Assembly: GCA_009823505.1 (NCBI GenBank)
Contig: VZQC01004693.1
Span: 4,531,702-4,595,701, forward strand
DNA length: 64,000 bases
Direction of reading: 5' to 3'
DNA from: Rhizomys pruinosus
Lineage: Eukaryota > Chordata > Mammalia > Rodentia > Spalacidae
Of the stretch, positions 54,558 through 64,000 are shown piece by piece (the stretch's first letter is position 1; each line of letters begins with the position of its first letter). Both the position numbers and the translations under genes were made by a program. Under the pieces are notes generated by a model. It searched no databases and was not told the origin of the DNA. It was given only the letters and a program-made list of their open reading frames with translations.

Positions 54558-54832
54558 TGGGGCTGGAGAGATGGCTAGCAGTTAAGAGCACCAGACCGCT
54601 CTTCGAGGACCCGTTGGTTGATCCCAGCACCCAACATGGCGCCGAAGAAACTGTCGAAACTTAATTCCAGGGAGAACTCCCATTCCAGGGATCGAGACCC
54701 TCTTCTTGAACCTCCGCAAGCATTGCCACACATGGTGCACAGACTGCATGCAGACAGACATTCATACACATACAGACAATCAATTAAAATTAATAAAAAA
54801 AAAATTAAAAATAAATAAAAAAAATAAAAAAG
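54558..54832 (+). mobile_element. B2-like SINE, indel-rich
   Basis: Plus copy (GGGGCTGGAGAGATGGC) with many one-base gains and losses and an A-rich tail. Confidence 0.9.
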
Positions 54833-54837
54833 GCTTT

Positions 54838-55005
54838 TCTCGACGGGAAATGTGGTGCACGCGCCTTTAATCCTAGCTCCTAGAAGCAGAGGCAGTGGTC
54901 TTTGTGAGTTCAAAGGCCAGCCTGATCTACAGAGTGAGTTCCAGGACAGCTGGGACTACAGGGAGAACCTATCTCAAAAAGAGCAAAAAAAAAAAAAAAA
55001 AAAAA
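54838..55005 (+). mobile_element. B1 SINE, indel-rich
   Basis: B1 with small losses (GCAGAGGCAGTGGTCTTTG). AGGCTTTYCTC occurs before and after (about 54831 and 55005), the likely duplication. Confidence 0.9.
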
Positions 55006-56127
55006 GGCTTTCCTCCAGGTGGGGTACATTGTGTCTGGGGTTTGTTAGTGCATCTCCTAGATTTCCAAGAACTGTCAGATTTACCATGACTAAGATCTTA
55101 AGATTTATTTCTACTGTTTAGCTTCTGAAGCTCAAGTTCATCAAAGAATAATGTATAATGTTATTTGTTTTATTATACAGTTATTAAACCAGTATTTAAT
55201 GCAATTCAGGTTATTTACTTTGGAAATTTTTATGTTAGTGTACATTACCTCAAAATGTTGGGAAGGTGTTGTGTGTGTTGCTTATTCATTACACAGATAA
55301 ATAAGCACAATAAGTAGATGCTCGGCCATCAGACACACATGTCCCTGCTCTGCCAAAATGTGTAATAAGCAGGTGTCAGAAATATTTTAATGAAGTTTTG
55401 TTACAAATATAACTTAAAAGGAAAATTTGATTTTCCTTTTAATATGATTTAATTTTAACCCCTCTGACAAACTGATTCATAGACTCCTCACAGTATTCAA
55501 TGCACAGAAATCATTTGATTGATTCAAGTAAGCTATGGCTTTCACATTGAACTTGCAAGTTCCAGTTGATATTTGCAGCTCTTTTGTCTATATGCTCTTA
55601 GTAGTGGAATTTCTTATGTCTTTCATTCTTTTGAGGGCTTGAGAGCACTGTATTTAGGAGAAAGTTAAGAAATATTTGAGAGAATGAAGCAGTTAAAAGT
55701 TTAACTTTTTGCGATGTAGTAGGTGCTAATACTGGATTTAATCTTTTGGATTTAATTTGTTTTCTGGGCCTTGTAGTTATTCAGTAAATCCCATATGTCT
55801 GTGTAATAATTTAATTGCATAAAACTCATTTGTTACTTTAAAGCCTATAATAGTATCTTGTCTGCCTTTTAAACCCGTTGCAATAACTTTCCTGAAATAG
55901 TAACACATTAGTAAAACTTTTAAACAACCAGAAAAGAAAATGTTTGTCAAAAATTCAACTATATGAATAAAAAGAAAAGAAAAAGATCATAAAAAATTCT
56001 ACTCTTGTTATATACATTAAGTAGAATCAAATACCTAAAAATAAAACAAATAGTTTAATCACAACACATTTATATGAATAATATGAAGTCATTAACTTGT
56101 TATATAGTTTAATATTTTAAAACTAAT

Positions 56128-56285
56128 TATTATTGTGTGTATATGTGTGTGTGTGTGTGTATGAGTGCAAGCATGTACATGCCTGTATATGGAAGTCGGA
56201 GTACAACTTTCACCAGCTGACTCTCTCTTCCTATCATGAGTTCCAGGGATCAAACTTATATCCTCGTGCTTGTGCTGGCCCAATT
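56128..56285 (-). mobile_element. B3/B4-type SINE fragment with (GT)n
   Basis: A GT tract followed by GGAAGTCGGAGTACAAC and GAGTTCCAGGGATCAAAC is the minus layout of this SINE group. The head is damaged. Confidence 0.65.
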
Positions 56286-56311
56286 CAAAGATTTTAAAAT
56301 ATATGAGTAAA

Positions 56312-56628
56312 TACAGAGGCTGGAAGAATAGCCTGTCACTAAAGTGCTTGGACTGCAAACATGACAACCTGAGTTCAATCCCCAGAACTTATGTAAAAAA
56401 AAATCAGATTCATGCTGTAATCCGAGTGCCTGGGAATCAAAGACAAGAGGTCCTTGGAGTCATTGCTTGGCCAGCATAGCCTACTCAGGGCAGGCCAATT
56501 AGAAACCTCTCTCAAAAGATAAGGTAACAGTTCCTCAGGAATGACACCCAAAGATGACCTCTGGCTACCACATGCATGTGCACACATTGCATACACACAT
56601 AAATAAAAAGTTAAATAAAAAATTAATT
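56312..56628 (+). mobile_element. B4 SINE
   Basis: The head AGAGGCTGGAAGAATAGCC with TTCAATCCCCAGAAC is followed by a B1-like half and an ACACAC/AAATAAAA tail. Confidence 0.75.
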
Positions 56629-56743
56629 TGATCTAATTTTTACCAAAGTATGCCTGCAGGGGCTGGGGATAAGGCTCAGCATGTAAAGCACTTGCTGTGC
56701 AAGCCTGAGCAACAGAGTTTGGATCCCCAGAACCCATTACATC

Positions 56744-57016
56744 AAGTTTGGGCACAACTGCTTGCAAATTGGTTTTACATGAAGGATGCTTGTACTCACA
56801 AATTATCACCTATTGTTAAAAAAATGAAAACAAAACAAAACAAAAAAGCAGAGAAAGATGCAGAAAACTTATGGCAGAATGCACGATCTGCGATGGGTAG
56901 GGGTGGGGTGGGGGGGAAGGGAAGGGGATATATGCCTGAACTGAATTGGAAAATGATGTATGAAATACACAAAGCATCAATAAAAATAAATTTAAAAAAA
57001 ATAATAAAAAAAATAA
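56744..57016 (+). mobile_element. L1-type 3' end
   Basis: TTTGGGCACAACTGCTTGC, GATGCAGAAAACTTATGGC, G-rich GGGGGGAAGGGAAGGGG, then ATGAAATACACAAAGCATC and an A-rich tail. It is the closest relative here of both arms of the 17429-18907 inverted repeat. Confidence 0.87.
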
Positions 57017-57234
57017 AAAGCCAAGTTGGTATGGTAGCCCATGTGTAATTCAGTGTGCTGGAGATGAAGGCAAGGAGTCCCCCCTCCCCCATGCAATCTG
57101 GCTAGCTGGACTACCCAAAACAGTGAGCTCCAGGTTCATCAAGAGACTCTGTTTCAACATGTAAAGTAGAGACAATCATGGAAGACAACTAATGTCAAAC
57201 TCAGGCCTCTAACACACACATATGCACATACATA

Positions 57235-57238
<4 letters not shown>

Positions 57239-57271
<33 letters not shown>
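57239..57271 (+). repeat. (CA)n microsatellite
   Basis: CA dinucleotides in the B4 tail. Confidence 0.97.
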
Positions 57272-57272
<1 letters not shown>

Positions 57273-57280
57273 AAATATAA

Positions 57281-57910
57281 ACTTAGCATATCAGCTTTGT
57301 CAATACTGACTGAGATGACAGGTGCTTTTCATCATCTTTTTGTATCTTTTTAAAATGTCCAAACTCTCTTTAAATAATCTTGAGTTTCTTTCATAAAATA
57401 AAAATTGACATTTTCTTACAGCCATATGTCAATAATAATAAATAAATATTAAGTTAACAAATAATGTAAACAGTGACTATCTTACTTAAAATCCTGCCTG
57501 GAATCTGCTTTTTCAGGGGAATATATGATTTCAAACCTCAAAAGAAGAGAGAATATGATACTAAAGGAAGGACAGGGAGCTACAAAAAGGAAGTGATTTT
57601 CTCAGTGGCCAAAGTTCAGTGTTGGAGGAAAAAGAAACATTCTTCTTCCTACAGTATGTCCCCTCAGAAGGCATGATGGATGTGATGTTCCCATGGCTTT
57701 ACTGAAAAAAATCCTCACGTTACTATGTAATCCAGAAAAGGCTCTGAAACCTGAGCAGCTAGGTGGCGGTGGCTCCAGAGTGAGGCAGAGCAGGGAGGAC
57801 CTAGCCATCTTCAGAATACAGAATCTTTAGCTACTGTTGCAACTATATTATTTAGTTCTATCTTTGCTGTGACCAAAAGCAATAAACCTTTGCAGAGAAA
57901 AACTTTAAGA
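57281..57910. other. Unique sequence, nothing recognised
   Basis: No repeat or gene identified. Confidence 0.45.
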
Positions 57911-57911
57911 A

Positions 57912-58048
57912 GAGTGAGAGAAAGATGCAGGACATGTATGGCAGAATGTATAAACTGAGGGGAAGGGAAAGGGGAATATGTCTAAATTGAACTGAAAAAT
58001 GATGCATGAAATACACAAAACATTAATAAAAGTATTATATTAATAAAA
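57912..58048 (+). mobile_element. L1-type 3' end, short
   Basis: GTGAGAGAAAGATGCAGGAC to ACACAAAACATTAATAAAAG, the same tail family in a 5'-truncated copy of about 135 bp. Confidence 0.85.
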
Positions 58049-58061
58049 GAGTTTGTTACTG

Positions 58062-58212
58062 GGGGCTAGAGAGATGTCTCAACAGTTAAGAGCACTTGCT
58101 CCTCACAACTGCCTCCAGATGGTCCACTGCTCTCTTCTGAGCACTGGGGGCACTACATGCATGTGGTACAACATACATACATGCAGGCACAATTCTTACA
58201 TATAAAATGATC
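58062..58212 (+). mobile_element. B2-like SINE with a large internal deletion
   Basis: The head GGGGGCTAGAGAGATGTCTC jumps from AAGAGCACTTGCTCC to CACAACTGCCTCCAGATGG and then to the tail. Confidence 0.82.
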
Positions 58213-58362
58213 TTTTTTTTGGTCTTTTTGAGACAACGTCTCCCTTTAGTCCCAGCTGGCCTGGAGCTCCCTATGTAGACCAGGCTGGCCTTGAACTCAC
58301 AGAGATCTGCCTGCCTCTGCCTCCCAAATGCTGAGATGAAAGGCATATCCCATCATACCTGG
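58213..58362 (-). mobile_element. B1 SINE
   Basis: Minus B1 from poly-T/GGTCTTTTTGAGAC to CATCATACCTGGC, inserted in the A-rich tail of the preceding SINE. Confidence 0.92.
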
Positions 58363-59918
58363 CATAAAATAATTTTTTAAAAATAATTTAATACTGATAT
58401 TAGTTGGAATTTTGTTTTATGAACCATTATCTACTTTGTCCTATAACTGTCATGGCTTATCAAATTTTTCTCCTTGCAAAATTATACCATTGTTGATTAT
58501 ATGTAATATATGATATATAACATATAATATACAATATATAATATATAATATGCAATATACAATATATATATTACAATATACAATCCCAAAACCTAGGGTC
58601 TGAGACTAGGGTATCTCGAGTAAGAGGCCAAAACAGGAATTCTTCTATATTAACAAAATATGCACAGAAAGTCATAAAATACGTGGTAAAACTAAACAGT
58701 TATTTGACATTTTCAATGCTAAAAAACATGGCAAATCAAAGAGCCTCCCTCAAAACTCTAGCTTCATCCTAGGACCCAATGTGATTACAGCCTGATTAAC
58801 TAGACTGCTTTGTAAAACTTGGTCAAAACCCTTCTAAATCCTGCAATGCTCAAGAAAATTATGTATGAAGTTAAGGTGGAAAAATATGTGCATGACTTCC
58901 CCTAAAACAGAGTCATTTCCATAAAAATATATTTTAGCAGGATATGCACAGTGAATATATAAATTAAGCAATATGACATGATGTGTTCCTTTGTTTTTTG
59001 ATGTGGGACAATTTTTAAATACTGTATTTTATCTTGTTACTTCAACAAAAGCACCTAGCAACCTTTCATATTTTCAACATCACTTTTTGACAAGACAAAA
59101 AGAAGAGGTAATCTGTGGATGGCACCGAAATAATAACTAGGTGAGTGTCATAAGAAAGAATATCATGTCAGCTGCTCCAATGCTCACTGACTAGAGCTCT
59201 CTGAAAATCAGGATGAGCATGTGGATGATTACTTATGATACAGAGTGATTTTGCTTTTGAAATCCAAATGAAGTCATTAAATCCAAAGGGTAGAGATTTT
59301 CAAGCAGTGAACTCTGTTTTCAAGAATAAAAGAAGGAGGAAATTAAACAGCCAAGTTTTTAAGTTCTTTTTGCTCTGTGTGTCATATTAGTCTTCTTTTA
59401 TTTTTCTCATTTTAGAGAGTGTAAATGTAAATGTAATGTAAAATATCAAGGACTGTGAAGGCTGCACTTGTGGCTGGAGCCTGGCCTGTGCGTCCCCCCA
59501 TTTCCCTGCAGCTGAAGAACCCTGAGGGTCACAGGGCATGCTGACTACAGCACTGAAAGATTTTCCAGATATGGAAGGAAAAAACAAGGAAGAATTGAGC
59601 AGTCTGCAATGTGGTAGCCATTCCTTTCTTCCATTCCAGAATGTTCTACAACTGTTGTTGAAAATAACATGCAAGAGTTGGGTAGAACTTCTCAGGCCCA
59701 GTACTTCCTGGGGGACTATCTTTGCAAATAGCAGAGATTTCCCAGCTGTCTGTTCCTTCCCTGAGAACAACCCATTTCTTTCACTTATCCATATGCTGTA
59801 ATCACGCAAAACGTTGTTTCCGTTAACTTAAATAGAAGTATCTTTCAGGTGAATTAAGAATATGAAAGTAAAACAAGAAAACTATTTAATTTCACCTTAA
59901 TTTACTCCTTTCTGGTGC
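58363..59918. other. Unique sequence, nothing recognised
   Basis: About 1.5 kb without a recognised repeat, apart from an AT-rich ATATA-type run at 58500-58580. The 140-codon minus frame at 59387-59809 and 87-codon plus frame opposite it show no domain I know. They may be chance. Confidence 0.4.
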
Positions 59919-59919
59919 T

Positions 59920-60148
59920 CATATTTTAAGTTTATGTGTATCAGTATTATACCTGCATGTGTGTAAGTGCACCCATTTCATCCAGTGCAGTGATGGCAGA
60001 AGCCAGAAGAGTGCATCAGATTCCTTAAGATCCCTCGCAACTGGAGTTATGGATTTGTATTAGCCATCGTGTGAGTACTGGGATTCAAACCCACATCTTC
60101 TGCAAGAACAGCAAAAACTCTTAACCACTGAGCCATCTCACCAGCTCT
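59920..60148 (-). mobile_element. B2/B3-type SINE, old
   Basis: Minus copy ending CTGAGCCATCTCACCAGC. Confidence 0.85.
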
Positions 60149-60149
60149 C

Positions 60150-60870
60150 GTTCACTCATGTTCTTTCTTTAAACATTCTAGCTCTAGGTACCTAACAAGA
60201 TTTCCCTGTTTCCTGAAAAAGTCCTTTTATTTTTAGTTTCAGAGCATGTCTTCTAATTTTTGTTTGTATGAGAATGTCTTTCTCCTTAAATTGTGGAAAA
60301 ATATTTCCCTTGATACAGAATTTTATGTTAATCTTCCACTCGTTTCACTACTCTCTCCTTGCTGGCTTGTTTTCTCCTGACTGAAGTCCTTCTTACTTCT
60401 GATACAGTCTCAATCTTGCTCCATCCTTTGCCCTAGCATCTTTTGAAGATTTCACTTTCAAAATTTTACAATTTAAAAACAGTGAATGCTGCTCTATTTT
60501 TCTCCTCATATTGGTCTTCTTGGTATTTTGGAAGCTAACTGAGTATGCAGTTTAGTGTCTCTCATTAATTTGGGGAAGCTCTCAGTGGCCAGTCAAATGT
60601 TTCTTCTTATATAATCTCTCATCTTTCTCCTCCAAATGCAATTAGATGTATGCTATGCCTGGAGCAGTGGTCTCACAAGTGTTGGAACTTTTTCAGTTTA
60701 CATTTCAGTTAGTGATGTAACTGCTAGCATGTACTCATGTTCACAAAAGATGTCCATTTTGATTTCTAGAGTTCTTTTTGATTATAGTTTAGAATTATCC
60801 ATCATTTCCTCTCCTGTTAGGTCTTTAAGATATTACTGTATTTATTAATAGTTCTATATTTAAACACACA
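60150..60870. mobile_element. Ancient L1 (L1M-type) remnant
   Basis: GAGAATGTCTTTCTCC, CTTGATACAGAATTTTATG and TTCTTTTTGATTATAG resemble phrases of old mammalian L1 3' regions. Identity is low. Confidence 0.5.
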
Positions 60871-60892
60871 ATATGTCATTCTGATGTTAGTA

Positions 60893-60921
60893 CAATATAT
60901 ATATATATATATATATATATA
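60893..60921 (+). repeat. (AT)n array at a gap edge
   Basis: AT dinucleotides running into the N block. Confidence 0.95.
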
Positions 60922-61583
60922 NNNNNNNNNNNNNNNNNNNNNNNNNNNNNNNNNNNNNNNNNNNNNNNNNNNNNNNNNNNNNNNNNNNNNNNNNNNNNNN
61001 NNNNNNNNNNNNNNNNNNNNNNNNNNNNNNNNNNNNNNNNNNNNNNNNNNNNNNNNNNNNNNNNNNNNNNNNNNNNNNNNNNNNNNNNNNNNNNNNNNNN
61101 NNNNNNNNNNNNNNNNNNNNNNNNNNNNNNNNNNNNNNNNNNNNNNNNNNNNNNNNNNNNNNNNNNNNNNNNNNNNNNNNNNNNNNNNNNNNNNNNNNNN
61201 NNNNNNNNNNNNNNNNNNNNNNNNNNNNNNNNNNNNNNNNNNNNNNNNNNNNNNNNNNNNNNNNNNNNNNNNNNNNNNNNNNNNNNNNNNNNNNNNNNNN
61301 NNNNNNNNNNNNNNNNNNNNNNNNNNNNNNNNNNNNNNNNNNNNNNNNNNNNNNNNNNNNNNNNNNNNNNNNNNNNNNNNNNNNNNNNNNNNNNNNNNNN
61401 NNNNNNNNNNNNNNNNNNNNNNNNNNNNNNNNNNNNNNNNNNNNNNNNNNNNNNNNNNNNNNNNNNNNNNNNNNNNNNNNNNNNNNNNNNNNNNNNNNNN
61501 NNNNNNNNNNNNNNNNNNNNNNNNNNNNNNNNNNNNNNNNNNNNNNNNNNNNNNNNNNNNNNNNNNNNNNNNNNNNNNNNNNN
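60922..61583. other. Assembly gap of 662 N
   Basis: An unsequenced stretch between AT-rich flanks. Open frames reported across it are not real. Confidence 0.99.
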
Positions 61584-61815
61584 TATATAATACACAATAC
61601 ACAATATGTAATACATAATACACAATACGTAATATATAATACACAATATACAATATATAATATACAATATATAATATATTGTAAATTGTATATTGTGTAT
61701 AATATATATTGTATATTGTGTATATAATATATATAATATATGCACAATATATATTGTGTATTATATACACAATATATAATATATAACATATAACATATCA
61801 TATATAATATATGTA
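61584..61815 (+). repeat. AT-rich imperfect repeat, palindromic
   Basis: Units such as AATACACAATATGTAATAC and AATATATAATATACAAT repeat with variation, including self-complementary stretches near 61670-61760. Confidence 0.9.
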
Positions 61816-62266
61816 CACAGTGGCAAAGAGTTTTATTCTATCTATATGTATATTATTCTAATATATATAATTATTCATTTAGCAGGTATATATTTGATTT
61901 TCTCATCTTTGTATGCTATCAACTACAAACTTGCCTTTTTCTTTTGCTATTAACTCAAAAGTGACTGTTGACTATGTTAATATGAAATACTCTAGAATGA
62001 GCAATTCTGAAATGTATTTTGTGGCAGAGGGTCTTTAAATATGAGAGTTGATTAAAAAACTGGAAGGCTTCAGAATGTACTTCAAAATTTGTGAATGTTT
62101 AGTTCTTTTTTGAGCGTTCATAGTAGGAACATCAATTCTTTACAAAATTTAATGGTATATTAGGGATTATATTTTGAGTAGCGGTAAATTGTACTTTTTG
62201 GACTAAGCATAATGGATTATATGTTTTATTAATAATAAAATAATATACAAATGAGAAATGATGTTA
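61816..62266. other. Unique AT-rich sequence
   Basis: No repeat or gene identified. Confidence 0.45.
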
Positions 62267-62267
62267 A

Positions 62268-64000
62268 AACACTAGCATAATAGCTTCGACTTCCATCCTT
62301 TTACCTGCAAAGTTCATGATGTCACCTTTCTTTACAACTGTATAGAACTCCATTGTGTAGATGTACCACATTTTTGTTATCCATTCGTCAGTTGAGGGTC
62401 ATTTGGGTTGCTTCCAGCTCTTTGCTATTGTGAAGAGAACTGCAATAAACATAGACGTGTATGTATCTTTGCAGTAGGATGAGTCTTGTGAGTATATACC
62501 CAGGAGTCGTATGGCTGGGTCAGGTGGTAGGCTCATTTTAAGTCTTTTAAGGGTTCTCCACCCTGCTTTCCACAGTGGTTGCACGAGTTTACATTCCCAC
62601 CAGCAGTGGATGAGTGTTCCCCTTTCTCTGAAACCTCTCCAGCATTTGGTGTCTTTTGTTTTCTTCATCTTAGCCAGACTTATCAGAATGAGATGATATC
62701 TTAGAGTGGTTTTAATTTGCATTTCTTTAAGTATCAATGATGTTGAACACTTTTTAAGATGTTTCTCAGCCATCTTCCTCACTGGTGAAGTCTCTGTTCA
62801 GCTCTTTACTCCATTTTTTGAGTGAGTCATTTGTTTTCTTCTTTGCTTTTTGAGGAGTTTATATATTCAGGAAGTTAATGCTCTGCCAGATGTATCACTG
62901 ATGAAGGTTTCCTCCCACTCTGTGGGTTTTGTCTTCACTTCCCTGATTGTTTCTTTCCCTGTACAGAAGTTTTGATGAGGTCCCACTTGTCAGATGTTGA
63001 CCTTATTTCCTGTGCAGCTGCTGTCCAATTTAGAAAATCTTTTCCTACGCCTATGTCTTGTAGGTTGCTGCCAGCTTTTTCTTCTATCACCTTCAGAGTT
63101 TTGTGTTTCACGTTGAGATCTTTGATCCACTTGGAGTTGATTTTTGTACAAGGTGAGAGGTAGGGGTTTAATTTTGTTCTTCTACAAATGGTGATCCAGT
63201 TTTGCCAGCACCATTTGCTTAAGATGCTATCCTTCCCACATTAAGCTTTATTTGCCCCTTTGTCGAATATGAGGTGGCTGAAATTGTATGAACTCAAGTT
63301 TGGATCTTCCATTTTGTAGCATTGGTCAACTGGTCTGATTTTGTGCCAGTACCAGGCTGTCTTTATGACTATAGCCCTGTAACATAGCTTGAAGTCTAGT
63401 AAGGTGATCCCCCCCTGTATTGCATTTTTTGCTCAGGGTTGCTTTAAATATTCGGGGTCTTTTGTTTTCCATATGAATTTAAGGATTTTTTTCCCAAGTC
63501 TATAAAGAAACTCACAGAAATTTTATTTGGGATTGCATTGAATCTGTATATTAATTTGGGTAGAATGGACATTTTCACTATATTAATTTTTCCAATCCAT
63601 GAGCATGGGAGTTTTCTCCATCTTTTGATGTCTTGTTCAATCTCCTTCTTCAGGAGTTTAAAATTTTTGTTGTAGAGATCTTTGTTGTCTTTGGTTAGGT
63701 TTCTCCCCAGATATTTTTTGAGGCTATTGTGAGTGGGAAGGTCTCCTTATTCCTTCTCAAGTTGCTTGTTGTTGGTTTAAAGAAAGGCTACTGATTTTTC
63801 TAGGTTAATTTTGTATCCTGCTACTTTTCTGAAACTCTTAATTGATTCTAGGAGTTTTCTGGTGGAGTTTTTAACATCCCTCAGGTAAACTATCATATCA
63901 TGCAAACAGGGATAGTTTGACTTCCTCTTTTCCTTTAATTAGTACTCCTTTAATTTCCTTTTCTTGCCTTATTGCCCTAGCAAGCATTTCAAGCACTATA
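62268..64000 (-). mobile_element. L1 ORF2, minus strand, runs off the window
   Basis: The minus strand carries the C-terminal third of L1 ORF2. [20 protein letters not shown] and [20 protein letters not shown] lie in the open frame 62399-62782, and further upstream parts in broken frames continue to 64000 ([15 protein letters not shown] at about 63140). ORF2 encodes the endonuclease and reverse transcriptase. The part seen lies downstream of the RT core. The 3' end stops within ORF2 at about 62268, with no 3'UTR or tail. Confidence 0.92.

Larger units (their letters stand above)
54246..55990 (+). pseudogene. Probable 3'UTR of the Golga7 retrocopy, with two SINEs
   Basis: After the SINE, the sequence resumes at the duplicated target and runs as UTR-like AT-rich DNA to an A-rich end near 55970-55990 (TGAATAAAAAGAAAAG). 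The position fits the 3'UTR of the same retrocopy, but I infer this from contiguity and not from a recalled UTR. Confidence 0.5.
56659..57280 (+). mobile_element. B4 SINE split by an L1 3' end
   Basis: The head GGGGCTGGGGATAAGGCTC to TCCCCAGAACCCATTA stops at the L1. The B1-like half resumes at about 57017 (AAGCCAAGTTGGTATGG) and ends in a CA tract. Confidence 0.8.

Noticed and set aside
59387..59809. 140-codon minus frame as a gene
   Set aside because: No domain, low-complexity end and overlapping open frames on the other strand. The evidence is too weak without conservation data.
60817..61801. Open frames of 244-317 codons
   Set aside because: They run through the 662-base N gap and the AT repeat, so nearly all residues are unknown or low-complexity.
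62399..62782. 127-codon minus frame as a host gene
   Set aside because: It is the C-terminal part of L1 ORF2.

Overview
This window is non-coding nuclear DNA from a muroid rodent, taken from a draft assembly. The evidence is its repeat content. It carries many 7SL-derived B1 SINEs, many copies of a roughly 200-bp tRNA-derived B2-like SINE, ID and B4 elements, and Lx-like L1 3' ends. L1 ORF2 fragments, MaLR/ERVL-type LTR remnants and MIR fossils are also present. The B2-like copies share a tail that differs from the Mus and Rattus B2 I know, so another muroid is more likely, but I cannot name the species.

I find no intact gene with a recognisable product. The only sizeable open frame free of a recognised repeat is a 202-codon ORF at 27706-28314, whose family I do not recognise. 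There are four recognisable retrocopies of cellular RNAs. Two are full-length U3 snoRNA retropseudogenes (13344-13554 and 26520-26733), both with A-rich tails and target-site duplications. One is a Golga7 processed pseudogene (coding part 53314-53725), and one is a folliculin-interacting-protein (FNIP) processed pseudogene (about 19960-21960) broken by an LTR-like block.

Layout: 1-12 kb holds scattered B1/B2 copies, two MLT1-like LTR remnants and GA/TC microsatellites. 12.3-14.5 kb is a B4 and L1 nest with a U3 copy inside the L1 3'UTR. 14.8-16.5 kb has B1 copies, a long TA array and an Lx-like 3'UTR. 17.4-18.9 kb is a large inverted repeat made by one L1-type 3' end inserted into the tail of another, enclosed by 74-bp perfect inverted flanks. 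18.9-22.1 kb has an MLT2-like LTR and the FNIP pseudogene. 23-26 kb is repeat-poor. 26.5-28.3 kb has the second U3 copy, an ERVL-type LTR, a MIR and the 202-codon ORF. 28.3-30 kb is repeat-free. 30-36.5 kb contains several nested L1/SINE insertions. 36.7-42 kb is mostly unique. 42-53 kb is mixed LTR, L1 and SINE. 53.2-56 kb is the Golga7 retrocopy with SINE insertions and poor consensus quality. 58.4-60 kb is unique. From 60 kb there is an old L1 remnant, an AT-rich block with a 662-base gap, and a minus-strand L1 ORF2 that runs off the right edge.

Nothing suggests a cooperating gene system. The interest lies in retrotransposition by-products (composite SINEs, a 30-bp SINE micro-insertion, tail-in-tail L1 insertion, U3 retrocopies), in a few candidate regulatory motifs, and in assembly defects at three places with N.
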